From Mycobacterium asiaticum DSM 44297 (lineage in GTDB: Bacteria > Actinomycetota > Actinomycetes > Mycobacteriales > Mycobacteriaceae), in NCBI RefSeq assembly GCF_000613245.1, contig NZ_HG964936.1:1516815-1580814 (forward strand): a stretch of DNA of 64,000 nucleotides, written 5' to 3'. The notes under the pieces are model-generated. The model searched no databases and was not told where the DNA came from. It saw only the letters and a list, made by a program, of their open reading frames with translations. Shown piece by piece: positions 55,609 to 64,000 of the stretch; within the stretch, counting starts at the first letter, position 1, and every line of letters starts with the position of its first letter. The position numbers and the translations under genes were made by a program.

Positions 55609-56289
55609 GTGAAGTTCACCAAAACCACTGCAAAGACGGCCCTTGGCGCCGCCGGCATAGCGGCGGTGAGCCTTTTCGGCGCAGCCACTGCGTCGTCCGC
55701 GCCCACCATCGTTGAGGGACTTGGCACACCCGAGACTCTGGTCGACGGCCCACTGGTGACTGACTACACCGTCAGCAACCTGCAGCCGGCCAACATCACC
55801 ATTCCTGGCTACACCCCGAAGGGCCAGCTGTGGCAGGCCGACGTGAACGTCAAGGCCAACAGCGGTGTGGTGACGCCGGTCGTGTCCAACTTCAACGCCC
55901 GCGCCGAGGGCCAGAACTACCGGGTGATCAGCGTGCCGGCCACCCCGCAGGGTCTCAGCCCGGCCCCGATCACGCAGGGCAACACCGCGACCGGCAAGAT
56001 TTACTTTGACGTGACCGGTCCCGCCCCGACCGGAGTCGTCTACAACGACGGCGTCCAGGACGTCCTGGTGTGGGAGACCAGCCCGGGCAGCCTGCCGGCG
56101 CCCAACTCGGTGCCCGGCCAGCAGCTGCCGAACACCGTGCCCGGTCAGCCCAACACGGTGCCCGGCCAGGTGAACCCGGCTCCCAACCAGGTCAACCCCA
56201 ACCCGGCTCCGGGCCAGCCGAACGCCGTGCCCGGCCAGGCCAACCAGGTCCCCGGACCGGTAACGCCTGAGTCGCCGGAACAGGCCTAA
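55609..56289 (+). CDS. secreted MPT63-like (DUF1942) protein with PGQ-repeat tail
   Basis: A 226-residue exported protein. GTG start after GGAGAGGA gives a signal peptide (MKFTKTTAKTALGAAGIAAV, cleaved near ATASSA). The DUF1942/MPT63 domain is clear: LVTDYTVSNLQPANITIPGY, GQLWQADVNVKANSGVVTPV, SNFNARAEGQNYRVISVP and GKIYFDVTGPAPTGVVYNDG. Unlike MPT63, which ends near the domain, it carries about 65 more residues of NTVPGQ-type repeats, a low-complexity tail that may bind or span the cell wall. MPT63 is an immunogenic secreted protein of pathogenic mycobacteria. Confidence 0.88.
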   Translation: MKFTKTTAKTALGAAGIAAVSLFGAATASSAPTIVEGLGTPETLVDGPLVTDYTVSNLQPANITIPGYTPKGQLWQADVNVKANSGVVTPVVSNFNARAEGQNYRVISVPATPQGLSPAPITQGNTATGKIYFDVTGPAPTGVVYNDGVQDVLVWETSPGSLPAPNSVPGQQLPNTVPGQPNTVPGQVNPAPNQVNPNPAPGQPNAVPGQANQVPGPVTPESPEQA

Positions 56290-56322
56290 GGCTCACGCCT
56301 AACCAGGCTTGACCAACCCCTC

Positions 56323-56358
56323 AGCCACCCCGCGCCACGCCCTTGGCGCGGGGTGGCT
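56323..56358 (+). terminator. strong hairpin terminator after the MPT63-like gene
   Basis: A perfect 15-bp stem, AGCCACCCCGCGCCA with TGGCGCGGGGTGGCT, closed by a 6-base loop, 33 bases after the stop. No U-tract follows, as is common in mycobacteria. Confidence 0.85.
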
Positions 56359-56406
56359 GCTGTTGTGAGGCCGAGATTATCTGAATTGTGTGTGGGTGAT
56401 CTGGGT

Positions 56407-57354
56407 ATGCGAGAACACATGACTCACAGCGATCACCGGCCCTCGGAAGTTGTCGACCAAGCTCAGCGCCAAGCTGACGAAGCCCGTGCGTCCATGCAGC
56501 GCAAGCGCGAGAAGCAAGAGGGAGGCATCAGCGGTTGGGTGGCGCAGCGGGCCGGCCAGTGGGACCTGGAAGGGCAGGACGAGGCCACCATGCACCGCCA
56601 GAAGTTCTTCTGGAACGCGTTGGTGGATTACTGGTTCCGGATGGAGATCGACGGTTGGGAGAACATCGGCGAGGCACCCGTGCTATTGATCGGAATCCAC
56701 TCCGGTGCCCCGTTCGTGTGGGATGCGTGGACGGTGGGACTGCAGTGGTGGCGGCGCTTCGGGCCCGAACGGCCGTTGCACGGGACCGCCCACGACGCGC
56801 TGATGGCCATCCCGGGAATCGGTCGTTACTTTCGGGCGATGGGTGTGTTGCCCGCGGCGCCGGACGCGATCGCCACCGCGCTTGCCGAGGGACGAGACGT
56901 CGCTTTGTGGCCCGGCGGGGAGGTGGATTCGCTTCGCCCATGGATCGAACGCGACCGTGCCAACCTGGCCGGTCGCAAGGGGTTCGTGAAGATGGCGATC
57001 CGGGCCGGGGTGCCGATTGTCCCGATCGCCACCGTAGGCGGGGCCGACGCGATGCCTGTGTTGATCCGCGGAGATCGCCTGTCGCGGGCGCTGCGGCTGG
57101 ACAAGTTGCTGCGGCTAAAGGTATTTCCAGTGGCGATATCGCTGCCCTGGGGCATCGCGCCTGCGGCCCTGCCGCAACTGCCGCTGCCCGCCAAGATCAG
57201 GACTCGCTTCATGCCGCCGGTCGAGTTGGATAACGACGCCGCCCGCGCCGATGATGACGCGTACGTCGAGGCCAAGTACCGGGAGGTGCAGGACAGCATC
57301 CAACGTGGCATGGATGCGCTAGCGCGCAAGCGTGCCCTGCCCGTCTTCGGCTGA
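56407..57354 (+). CDS. PlsC-like lysophospholipid acyltransferase
   Basis: A 315-residue acyltransferase of the lysophosphatidic-acid acyltransferase family. The HX4D-type region reads LLIGIHSGAPFVWDAWTVG, and the glycine-rich FP-like substrate region is DVALWPGGEVDSL followed by RKGFVKMAIRAGVPIVPIAT. The N-terminal 45 residues are charged and helical. Start chosen at ATG 56407 because the region before it is the terminator hairpin; ATG 56419 is also possible. Likely membrane-associated lipid synthesis; the acceptor is unknown. Confidence 0.82.
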   Translation: MREHMTHSDHRPSEVVDQAQRQADEARASMQRKREKQEGGISGWVAQRAGQWDLEGQDEATMHRQKFFWNALVDYWFRMEIDGWENIGEAPVLLIGIHSGAPFVWDAWTVGLQWWRRFGPERPLHGTAHDALMAIPGIGRYFRAMGVLPAAPDAIATALAEGRDVALWPGGEVDSLRPWIERDRANLAGRKGFVKMAIRAGVPIVPIATVGGADAMPVLIRGDRLSRALRLDKLLRLKVFPVAISLPWGIAPAALPQLPLPAKIRTRFMPPVELDNDAARADDDAYVEAKYREVQDSIQRGMDALARKRALPVFG

Positions 57355-57358
57355 GGAC

Positions 57359-58084
57359 TCAGCGAGCGACCGGTTCCCACGCGGGCTTCAGGACCGGCTC
57401 GAGGACGATCCAGCGGGGCAGCGGCGGAGAGACTGCCATGTAGCCCACGCCGCGCACGGTGTCGACCATCGACTCATGTGCGGCACCGAGTTTGGCGCGC
57501 AGTCGCCGCACGTGCACGTCGACGGTCCGGACTCGGCCGTTGCTCTCATAGCCCCACACCTCGTGCATCAACCGGGTCCGGCTGAACGCCCGGCCGGCGT
57601 GCTGCACGAGGAAATTGAGTAATTTGAACTCGGTCAGCGTCAGATCCAGGTCCCGTCCGGCCAACGACGCCGTGTAGCTGGCCGGGTGCAGTCGGAGGTC
57701 ACCGAATTCCAAGGTGCCGCCGATGGCCTTACGTCGCCGCTGCACCGCCAGTCGCAAGCGTGCCTGCATCTCGGCCGCGCCGGCGGCGGCCACCACTACG
57801 TCGTCGTAGTTCCAGTCGACATCGACCTCGCTCAATGTGGCTGGGGCAACGACGACGACCACGGCCACCGCGGGCGCATTGGCAGTCAGCCAGCGACACG
57901 CCCGCCGGGCACTCACCGGATCGGTGCGGGCGTCAACAATCGCTACATCAGCACCTTCGGCGGCCTCGTGGTGTGCGGTGTCCAGGGGGAGGCTGCGCAC
58001 GGTAAGCGCAAAGGTATCCAAATCCGGCAGGGTGACCCGGAAGTCGGCGTCGTCGGTGAACAGAAGCACATCCACCTCGCGCAC
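57359..58084 (-). CDS. orphan OmpR/GlnR-like regulator (Rv2884 homologue)
   Basis: A 241-residue response-regulator-like protein. The N-terminal receiver-like half (VDVLLFTDDADFRVTLPDLD, VAIVDARTDPVSARRA) lacks the acidic pocket and lysine of normal receivers, as in GlnR. The C-terminal OmpR winged helix is typical: LDLTLTEFKLLNFLVQHAGR, LMHEVWGYESNGRVRTVDVH and DTVRGVGYMAV. No sensor kinase gene is adjacent, so it is an orphan. M. tuberculosis has the same gene before pyrH. It converges on the acyltransferase gene with a 4-base gap. Confidence 0.9.
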   Translation of the reverse strand: MREVDVLLFTDDADFRVTLPDLDTFALTVRSLPLDTAHHEAAEGADVAIVDARTDPVSARRACRWLTANAPAVAVVVVVAPATLSEVDVDWNYDDVVVAAAGAAEMQARLRLAVQRRRKAIGGTLEFGDLRLHPASYTASLAGRDLDLTLTEFKLLNFLVQHAGRAFSRTRLMHEVWGYESNGRVRTVDVHVRRLRAKLGAAHESMVDTVRGVGYMAVSPPLPRWIVLEPVLKPAWEPVAR

Positions 58085-58203
58085 CCCCGACCCGTAGCCA
58101 CCTCCGCGGAGCTCCCCCCGACAGCGGTCCGAATACCCCTCTCATCGTGCGATTATTCCAGTTTTGTTACGACCGGGTGGGCCGAACCGGTCCCGGAAAG
58201 TTC

Positions 58204-58239
58204 GATGGGCCCGGTCCGAGATTCCAGACCGGGCCCATC
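58204..58239 (-). terminator. hairpin terminator downstream of the CsbD-like gene
   Basis: GATGGGCCCGGTC and GACCGGGCCCATC form a perfect 13-bp stem with a 10-base loop, 13 bases after the csbD-like stop on the minus strand. Confidence 0.85.
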
Positions 58240-58252
58240 CTGAGACAAGTTT

Positions 58253-58489
58253 CTATTGGTTGGACTTCTGGCGTTCCTCGGCGACCTGCGCGGCGCTGCG
58301 GGCCGCCTCGGCCTGCGCTTCCTTCTTGGCCGCGTCGCGCTGTGCCTCCGCCTTGTCCTGCTGTGCTTCACCCTCGTTGACGAGGTCGCCCCGCCCGGTC
58401 ACCGTCCCGATGACCTCCTTGGCCTTGCCCTTGACGTCCTCGACGACGCCCTTGACCGCTTCCGCAGGTCCGGAGTTGCTGTCCGCCAT
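58253..58489 (-). CDS. CsbD-like small stress protein
   Basis: A 78-residue highly charged protein starting MADSNSGPAEAVKGVVEDVK, with the CsbD signature KGKAKEVIGTVTGRGDLVNE, then Ala/Gln/Lys-rich helix. ATG preceded by the strong site GAGGAGG. CsbD proteins are induced by general stress in many bacteria, and their biochemical role is unknown. A long opposite reading frame over the same bases is a shadow. Confidence 0.88.
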   Translation of the reverse strand: MADSNSGPAEAVKGVVEDVKGKAKEVIGTVTGRGDLVNEGEAQQDKAEAQRDAAKKEAQAEAARSAAQVAEERQKSNQ

Positions 58490-58747
58490 GATTTCCTCCT
58501 CAGTTACCCGTACCGAGCGCCCAAAAACGCCGATCGAACGAGCGACCGGCAAGTGCGCGGCGGTGCGGGTCCTCAACTTCGCAAGACCGCGTCGACCGCC
58601 GCTCGCAGCGAATTCCCGGACCGGCGCAGGATCAAACATGCGCGCGCAATAGTGCACCCCGCCCACGCCAGAGCAGGGCAATGAGGCAGGATTGAGACGC
58701 GCCGCCCCGGGTCGTTGCCGGGTTGGCAATCTCGTGCGAGGAGATCG

Positions 58748-59515
58748 ATGACGGAGCCAAAGCCGACGAGCAGCAACGGTGTGCCCGCCCATTCGGTTTC
58801 CGGCTCCCCGTCCAAGTATTCGCGGGTGCTGCTCAAACTCGGGGGAGAGATGTTCGGCGGCGGACAGGTGGGACTGGATCCCGATGTCGTCGCGCTGGTG
58901 GCTCGGCAGATCGCTGAGGTGGTCCGCGGCGGCGTACAGGTTGCCGTCGTGATCGGCGGCGGCAACTTCTTCCGCGGGGCGCAGCTGCAGCAGCGCGGCA
59001 TGGAACGCACCCGCTCGGACTACATGGGGATGCTGGGCACCGTGATGAACAGCCTGGCGCTGCAAGACTTTCTGGAAAAGGAAGGCATCGCGACCCGGGT
59101 TCAGACGGCGATCACCATGGGCCAGGTCGCCGAGCCGTATCTGCCGTTGCGGGCGGTCCGCCACTTGGAAAAGGGCCGGGTGGTGATCTTCGGCGCCGGC
59201 ATGGGGTTGCCGTACTTCTCCACCGACACCACCGCGGCGCAGCGAGCGCTGGAGATCGGCGCCGAGGTAGTCCTGATGGCCAAAGCGGTGGACGGGGTGT
59301 TCGCTGACGACCCGCGCGAGAACCCCGAAGCGGAGTTGCTCACCGCGATCAGCCACCGCGAAGTCATCGACCGGGGCTTGCGGGTGGCTGACGCCACCGC
59401 GTTCAGTCTGTGTATGGACAATGGCATGCCGATCCTGGTTTTCAATTTGCTGACCGACGGCAATATCGCCCGCGCGGTCGCTGGTGAGAAGATCGGGACG
59501 CTGGTCACCACCTGA
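58748..59515 (+). CDS. pyrH: UMP kinase
   Basis: A 255-residue uridylate kinase of the amino-acid-kinase fold. The ATG at 58748 follows GAGGAG. Core motifs [49 protein letters not shown] [20 protein letters not shown] and [14 protein letters not shown] [18 protein letters not shown] are intact. It makes UDP, allosterically controlled by GTP and UTP. First of pyrH-frr-cdsA-rlmN. Confidence 0.95.
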   Translation: MTEPKPTSSNGVPAHSVSGSPSKYSRVLLKLGGEMFGGGQVGLDPDVVALVARQIAEVVRGGVQVAVVIGGGNFFRGAQLQQRGMERTRSDYMGMLGTVMNSLALQDFLEKEGIATRVQTAITMGQVAEPYLPLRAVRHLEKGRVVIFGAGMGLPYFSTDTTAAQRALEIGAEVVLMAKAVDGVFADDPRENPEAELLTAISHREVIDRGLRVADATAFSLCMDNGMPILVFNLLTDGNIARAVAGEKIGTLVTT

Positions 59516-59581
59516 GGGGAAGGCGCGCAAACCGCGCGCGGTGACGATGCAGAGGCAAACGATGAGGAGGAGCGGCGCAAG

Positions 59582-60139
59582 ATGATAGACGAGGCTCTCT
59601 TCGACGCCGAGGAGAAAATGGAGAAGGCCGTATCGGTGGCCCGGGACGACCTCTCGACCATTCGCACCGGCCGCGCAAACCCTGGCATGTTCAACCGGAT
59701 CGTCATCGATTACTACGGCGCCTCCACCCCGATCACCCAGCTGGCCAGCATCAATGTGCCCGAGGCGCGCATGGTGGTGATCAAGCCCTACGAGGCCAGC
59801 CAGCTGCACGCCATCGAGACGGCCATCCGCAACTCCGACCTCGGCGTCAACCCCACCAACGACGGCACCATCATCCGGGTGGCCATCCCGCAGCTGACCG
59901 AAGAGCGCCGGCGCGACCTGGTCAAGCAGGCCAAGGCCAAAGGCGAGGACGCGCGCGTTTCGGTGCGCAACATCCGTCGCAAGGCGATGGAGGAATTGCA
60001 CCGCATCCGCAAGGACGGCGAGGCCGGCGAGGACGAGGTCGGCCGCGCCGAGAAGGACCTGGAGAAGGCCACTCACCAGTACGTCGCCCAGATCGACGAA
60101 CTGGTCAAGCACAAAGAAGGCGAGCTGCTGGAGGTCTGA
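59582..60139 (+). CDS. frr: ribosome recycling factor
   Basis: A 185-residue RRF, the normal length. The hallmark [20 protein letters not shown] and the [20 protein letters not shown] helix are present. With EF-G it splits post-termination ribosomes. ATG after GAGGAGGAGC, 66 bases after pyrH. Confidence 0.97.
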   Translation: MIDEALFDAEEKMEKAVSVARDDLSTIRTGRANPGMFNRIVIDYYGASTPITQLASINVPEARMVVIKPYEASQLHAIETAIRNSDLGVNPTNDGTIIRVAIPQLTEERRRDLVKQAKAKGEDARVSVRNIRRKAMEELHRIRKDGEAGEDEVGRAEKDLEKATHQYVAQIDELVKHKEGELLEV

Positions 60140-60154
60140 GGACCTGTCCAGCGG

Positions 60155-61099
60155 TTGAGTCCATCCACGTCCGTGGCAGCTACTGAAGCCGACGCCGGCA
60201 GCACGCCCGACGAGCCGGTTGACGCCTCACAGCAGCCAGACAAGAAGACCTCGCGGGCTGGCCGCGATCTGCCCGCCGCGATCGCGGTCGGGGCGAGCAT
60301 CGGCGCGGTCCTGATTGCGACCTTGCTGTGGGTGCCGCATGTCTGGGTGCTGTACTGCGCGATGGCCGCTTTGGTGGCCAGCCACGAGGTGGTGCGCCGG
60401 CTGCGCGAGGCCGGCTATCTGATCCCGGTCATCCCGCTGCTGGTCGGCGGCCAGGTCACCGTCTGGCTGACGTGGCCGTACCGGGCCGTCGGCGCGGTCG
60501 CCGGGTTCGGCGGGATGGTCGTCATCTGCATGATCTGGCGGCTGTTCATGACCGACAAGCACTCGCCCGACATCCACGGTGCCGATGGCGCGCCGCCACC
60601 CAGCAACTACCTGCGCGACGTCTCGGCGACCGTCTTCCTGTGCGCCTGGGTGCCGCTGTTCGCGTCCTTCGCGGCGATGCTGGTCTACGACCCGCAACAC
60701 GGGCCGGGCTGGGTCTTCTGCATGATGATCGCGGTCGTCTGTTCCGACACGGGCGGCTACGCGGTGGGGGCGCTGATCGGCAAACATCCGATGGTTCCGC
60801 GAATCAGTCCGAAGAAGTCCTGGGAGGGTTTCGCCGGTTCGCTGGTGTGCGGGATTACCGCGACCGTCCTTACCGCCACGTTCCTGGCCGGCAAGGAATG
60901 GTGGGTCGGTGCACTGCTGGGTTTGCTGTTCGTGCTCACCACGACGCTTGGCGACCTGATCGAATCGCAGGTCAAGCGTGATCTTGGCATCAAAGACATG
61001 GGTCGGCTGCTGCCCGGCCACGGCGGTCTGATGGATCGGCTGGACGGCATCCTGCCCTCGGCGGTGGCCGCGTGGACCGTTCTGACGCTGTTGCCCTGA
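60155..61099 (+). CDS. cdsA: phosphatidate cytidylyltransferase (CDP-diacylglycerol synthase)
   Basis: A 314-residue integral membrane enzyme with about eight helices. The CDS signature is complete: [20 protein letters not shown] followed by [12 protein letters not shown] hydrophilic N-terminal 45 residues precede the first helix ([20 protein letters not shown]). TTG 60155 is taken as start; GTG 60173 in the same frame is an alternative. It makes CDP-diacylglycerol for phospholipids, including phosphatidylinositol mannosides. Confidence 0.95.
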   Translation: MSPSTSVAATEADAGSTPDEPVDASQQPDKKTSRAGRDLPAAIAVGASIGAVLIATLLWVPHVWVLYCAMAALVASHEVVRRLREAGYLIPVIPLLVGGQVTVWLTWPYRAVGAVAGFGGMVVICMIWRLFMTDKHSPDIHGADGAPPPSNYLRDVSATVFLCAWVPLFASFAAMLVYDPQHGPGWVFCMMIAVVCSDTGGYAVGALIGKHPMVPRISPKKSWEGFAGSLVCGITATVLTATFLAGKEWWVGALLGLLFVLTTTLGDLIESQVKRDLGIKDMGRLLPGHGGLMDRLDGILPSAVAAWTVLTLLP

Positions 61100-61112
61100 T
61101 ACTGGACTGGTA

Positions 61113-62228
61113 ATGGTTCAACAATTGATGTTCGAAGAGCCGTCGCCGCGCGGCTCCGTTCGGCGACCGCCGCGGCACCTCGCCGATCTCGATGCCGATG
61201 GCCGCGCCGCCGCCGTCTCGGAGCTCGGCCTGCCGGCGTTCCGGGCCAAACAGCTCGCCCACCAGTACTACGGACGGCTGATCGCCGACCCGCACCAGAT
61301 GACCGATTTGCCCGCCGCGGTGCGCGACCAGGTCGCGACCACCATGTTCCCGACGCTGCTCACCGCGGTGCGCGAGGTGACCTGCGACGCCGGCCAGACG
61401 CGAAAGACGTTGTGGCGAGCCGGCGACGGTGCCACCGTCGAGTCGGTGTTGATGCGCTACCCGCAGCGCAACACCGTGTGCATCTCTTCGCAGGCCGGCT
61501 GTGGCATGGCCTGCCCGTTCTGCGCGACGGGCCAAGGCGGGCTGACCCGCAATCTGTCGACCGCCGAGATCGTCGAGCAGGTGCGCGCCGCCGCGGTGGC
61601 ATTGCGAGACGATTTCGGACCCCAACCGCAGCGACTGTCCAATGTGGTGTTCATGGGGATGGGGGAGCCGCTGGCCAATTACGCCAGGACGGTAGCCGCG
61701 GTGCGTCGCATCATCGAGCCGCCGCCGTCCGGCTTCGGCATCTCGGCGCGGTCGGTGACGGTTTCGACGGTCGGGCTGGCACCGGCGATCCGTAAGCTGG
61801 CCGACGAACGCCTCGGCGTGACCCTGGCGCTGTCGCTGCATACACCCGACGACGAGCTGCGCGACACACTGGTGCCGGTGAACAACCGGTGGAAGGTCAG
61901 TGAGGTGCTCGAGGCCGCCCGCTACTACGCCGACGTGACGGGCCGGCGGGTGTCGATCGAGTACGCGCTGATCCGCGACGTCAATGATCAACCGTGGCGG
62001 GCCGACCTGCTGGGCAAGCGACTGCACCGGGCGCTGGGGCCGCTGGCGCACGTCAACCTCATCCCGCTCAACCCGACGCCGGGCAGCGACTGGGACGCCA
62101 GCCCCAAGCCGGTGGAGCGTGAGTTCGTCAAACGTGTTCGCGCGCAAGGGGTTTCATGCACGGTGCGAGACACGCGCGGCCGGGAGATCAGCGCGGCCTG
62201 TGGACAGCTGGCCGCCGAAGGCGGGTAG
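61113..62228 (+). CDS. rlmN: 23S rRNA (adenine2503-C2)-methyltransferase RlmN
   Basis: A 371-residue radical-SAM methyltransferase. The iron-sulfur motif CxxxCxxC is in [20 protein letters not shown]-binding GMGEPLANY, and the catalytic C-terminal cysteine in [14 protein letters not shown]. It methylates A2503 of 23S rRNA and some tRNA A37. The last bases of the gene form the first copy of a 58-bp tandem repeat. Confidence 0.95.
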   Translation: MVQQLMFEEPSPRGSVRRPPRHLADLDADGRAAAVSELGLPAFRAKQLAHQYYGRLIADPHQMTDLPAAVRDQVATTMFPTLLTAVREVTCDAGQTRKTLWRAGDGATVESVLMRYPQRNTVCISSQAGCGMACPFCATGQGGLTRNLSTAEIVEQVRAAAVALRDDFGPQPQRLSNVVFMGMGEPLANYARTVAAVRRIIEPPPSGFGISARSVTVSTVGLAPAIRKLADERLGVTLALSLHTPDDELRDTLVPVNNRWKVSEVLEAARYYADVTGRRVSIEYALIRDVNDQPWRADLLGKRLHRALGPLAHVNLIPLNPTPGSDWDASPKPVEREFVKRVRAQGVSCTVRDTRGREISAACGQLAAEGG

Positions 62229-62338
62229 CTGGAGCACAGGCCGTTCGGCTTGAGCCTGTGGACAGCTGGCCGCCGAAGGCGGGTAGCTGGAGCACAGGCC
62301 GTTCGGCTTGAGCGTGTGGACAGCTGGCCGCCGAAGGC
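62197..62338. repeat. 58-bp tandem repeat, about 2.5 copies, starting in the rlmN 3' end
   Basis: The unit (CCTGTGGACAGCTGGCCGCC through CCGTTCGGCTTGAG) begins in the last codons of rlmN, repeats at 62255 and again, partially, at 62313. The period is 58 bases with near-perfect identity, so two extra copies of the gene end and its trailer were duplicated recently. Confidence 0.92.
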
Positions 62339-62358
62339 TAGACCGTTCCCGCCCAGAC

Positions 62359-62403
62359 TGAAAATCTGCAGCCAAAGTTCAAGTAAACCCCTGCAGATTT
62401 TCA
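62359..62403. repeat. perfect 13-bp inverted repeat
   Basis: TGAAAATCTGCAG and CTGCAGATTTTCA are exact reverse complements separated by 19 bases, in the rlmN-mpt53 gap. The AT-rich stem differs from the GC-rich flanks. It could be a terminator-like hairpin, a regulator site or a remnant of a small mobile element. Confidence 0.75.
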
Positions 62404-62515
62404 ATCTCGAGGCCACGCGCGACTGACGGCACATCCAGGCGCCACGCGCACAGGTGTTGAACCATGCTCAGCGGGCAATACGTGATCAGGCAAATGCCAG
62501 CGAATGAGGTGTGCC

Positions 62516-63016
62516 ATGAAACTGTTCTCCCCGCTCAAGACGTATATAACGATCGCGATCGCCACCGTGCTCTTGCTCGGACTGGGCACGGCACCGCGCG
62601 CGGACGCGGCAGACGAACGCCTGAATTTCACCGCGACCACCCTCAGCGGCGCACCGTTCAACGGCGCCACGCTGCAGGGCAAACCGTCGGTGCTGTGGTT
62701 TTGGACGCCGTTCTGCCCGTTCTGCAATGCTGAGGCGCCCGGATTGAGCCAGGTGGCGGCCGCCAACCCGGGTGTGACTTTCGTTGGTATAGCCGCACAT
62801 TCGGACGTCGGCCAGATGCAGGGCTTCGTCGCCAAATACGGCCTGAATTTCACCAACCTCAACGACGCGGACGGTGCGATCTGGGCGCGCTACAACGTGC
62901 CGTGGCAACCGGCCTGGGTGTTCTACCGCGCCGACGGCACCTCCACTTTCGTCAACAACACCACCTCGGCCATGTCGCAGCAGGAGCTGGCCGGCCGGGT
63001 CGCCGCGCTGTCCTGA
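62516..63016 (+). CDS. mpt53: secreted thioredoxin-fold disulfide oxidoreductase MPT53
   Basis: A 166-residue DsbE/DsbA-like protein. It has a signal peptide (MKLFSPLKTYITIAIATVLL) and the active site in FWTPFCPFCNAEAPGLSQ (CPFC, WC-type thioredoxin site variant). It introduces or isomerises disulfide bonds in exported proteins. ATG 62516 preferred; an in-frame ATG at 62504 would add four residues. It is followed by a CcdA-like gene that would supply its electrons, the same pairing as Rv2878c-Rv2877c. Confidence 0.93.
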   Translation: MKLFSPLKTYITIAIATVLLLGLGTAPRADAADERLNFTATTLSGAPFNGATLQGKPSVLWFWTPFCPFCNAEAPGLSQVAAANPGVTFVGIAAHSDVGQMQGFVAKYGLNFTNLNDADGAIWARYNVPWQPAWVFYRADGTSTFVNNTTSAMSQQELAGRVAALS

Positions 63017-63018
63017 CG

Positions 63019-63873
63019 TTGAATCAGCCCCTGATTGGGTTGGCGTTCGCCGCCGGACTGGTTGCCGCGCTGAACCCGTGCGGATTTGCGATGCTGCCCG
63101 CCTACCTGGTTCTGGTGGTTCGCGGGCAGCGCACGGCGCCGGTAACTGCGATCGGGCGCGCCTTGGCGGCAACGCTGGGAATGGCGCTGGGGTTCGTCAC
63201 GGTCTTCGGTGCGTTCGGAGCGCTGACCATCTCGGCGGCCTCTTCGGTACAGCGATACCTGCCGTTCGTGACGGTGCTGATCGGTGGCCTGCTCATCTTG
63301 CTTGGCGGGTGGCTGCTAGCCGGTCGCGAGATTACGGCGCTGAAGCCGTTCGGCCCCCGCTGGGCGCCGACCGCGCGCCTGAGCTCCATGTACGGCTATG
63401 GCATCAGTTACGCGATCGCCTCGCTGTCGTGCACGGTCGGCCCATTTTTGGCGGTCACCGGCGCTGGGTTGCGGGGCGGCACGATACTCGACAGGATCAC
63501 CGTCTATGCCGCCTACATCGGCGGCTTGACGCTCGTCGTGGGTGCCCTCGCCATTTCGGTGGCTACGGCGGGCTCCGCGCTGATCGACCGCATGCGGTCG
63601 GTGCTGGCGCTGGTCAACCGGGTCAGCGGAGCCTTGTTGGTGCTGGTCGGGGGCTACGTCGGCTACTACGGCCTCTACGAGATACGGCTGTTCCACGCGA
63701 ACGGCGACCCGCGGGATCCCTTGATAATGGCGGCCGGGCGGTTACAGGGCACGCTCGCGGGTTGGGTGCACCAGCATGGCGGCTGGCCGTGGTTGGTGAT
63801 GGCGGGCGCCGTGGTGACGGCCGCGATCGTCATCAGCCGGTTCGGCCGCAAGGCCAAGACGCGTCAGGGCTGA
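63019..63873 (+). CDS. CcdA/DsbD-like membrane thiol reductant transporter (Rv2877c homologue)
   Basis: A 284-residue membrane protein with about six to seven helices. TTG start two bases after mpt53. The conserved cysteines of CcdA are in AALNPCGFAMLPAYLVLVVR and AIASLSCTVGPFLAVTGA. It moves reducing equivalents from cytoplasmic thioredoxin to extracytoplasmic partners, here MPT53. Tail ends in basic KAKTRQG. Confidence 0.9.
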   Translation: MNQPLIGLAFAAGLVAALNPCGFAMLPAYLVLVVRGQRTAPVTAIGRALAATLGMALGFVTVFGAFGALTISAASSVQRYLPFVTVLIGGLLILLGGWLLAGREITALKPFGPRWAPTARLSSMYGYGISYAIASLSCTVGPFLAVTGAGLRGGTILDRITVYAAYIGGLTLVVGALAISVATAGSALIDRMRSVLALVNRVSGALLVLVGGYVGYYGLYEIRLFHANGDPRDPLIMAAGRLQGTLAGWVHQHGGWPWLVMAGAVVTAAIVISRFGRKAKTRQG

Positions 63874-63876
63874 GCG

Positions 63877-64000
63877 TTAGCGCAACCAGCCGCGCCGACG
63901 GCCCCAGATGTCGCGCACCAGGACGAACAATGTGAGCGCGGCGAATCCGATCAGGAACCAGTCCTCGACGTGCCCGACGTGGTTGCCGTGCAGCATCGCC
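63877..64000 (-). CDS. small membrane protein, C-terminal part (Rv2876-like)
   Basis: Runs off the right edge; only about 40 C-terminal residues are seen. They include one hydrophobic helix ([19 protein letters not shown]) and a basic tail RRRGWLR before TAA. Convergent with the CcdA-like gene by 3 bases. The position and orientation match M. tuberculosis Rv2876, a conserved small membrane protein of unknown role. Confidence 0.75.
   Translation of the reverse strand, partial: AMLHGNHVGHVEDWFLIGFAALTLFVLVRDIWGRRRGWLR

Noticed and set aside
58253..60112. A 619-residue minus-strand reading frame across pyrH, frr and the CsbD gene
   Set aside because: It is an antisense shadow of high-GC coding; only its last 78 codons, from ATG 58489 with a strong ribosome site, look like a real gene (CsbD-like).

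Overview
This is high-GC chromosomal DNA from a mycobacterium, probably a slow grower outside the M. tuberculosis complex. The gene order follows the M. tuberculosis Rv2963-like / Rv2927c to Rv2876 segment almost gene for gene. The differences are an added lactate monooxygenase-like gene, an added ANTAR / wax-ester synthase / epimerase block, no PPE45 or formate dehydrogenase subunit gene, and an integrated mobile element. Gene names rest on remembered protein motifs and synteny; no database search was run.

Layout. 1-406: 5' part of a predicted permease on the minus strand behind a CsoR/RicR-type copper operator. 663-9508: sepIVA, a YceD-like gene, rnc, fpg, an OsmC-like gene, acyP, smc and ftsY. 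9708-13975: the nitrogen module amtB-glnB-glnD. 14083-24312: a helicase on the minus strand, ffh, an amidohydrolase, pknI, a frameshifted D-aminoacylase-type gene, a TetR regulator, dacB2 and a SnoaL-like gene. 24469-30063: the rpsP-KH-rimM-trmD cluster, lppW on the other strand, then rplS-lepB-rnhB and a DUF2469 gene. 30070-34583: GAF-ANTAR regulator, WS/DGAT acyltransferase, epimerase, fdhD and a small membrane protein. 34714-36497: yraN and comM.

36496 to about 46728 holds a 10.2 kb integrated element that splits comM. The first 472 codons lie on the left and the last 31 on the right; joined, they give a 503-residue protein. The element resembles the small phiRv1/phiRv2-type prophage-like elements. 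It has a large serine integrase, a run of overlapping small genes, an HK97-type capsid protein and a degenerate prohead-protease-like protein, but no recognisable portal, terminase, tail or lysis gene. Its right part carries an atypical cytochrome P450, a trypsin-like protease with its own N-terminal domain, and a second (tyrosine) recombinase.

46822-64000: dprA, a ViuB-like siderophore-interacting protein, lactate monooxygenase, xerC, an M23 peptidase, rpsB-tsf, an amidase, a MarR regulator, an MPT63-like secreted protein, a PlsC-like acyltransferase, an orphan OmpR/GlnR-like regulator, a CsbD-like protein, pyrH-frr-cdsA-rlmN, mpt53, a CcdA-like membrane protein, and the end of a small membrane protein.

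The most interesting items are the comM-disrupting capsid-bearing element with its protease/recombinase cargo, an identical 16-base promoter-like motif ahead of both rpsP and rplS, the copper operator at the left edge, and several short tandem repeats (20, 56 and 58 bp) at gene ends. No tRNA, rRNA or CRISPR array was recognised.
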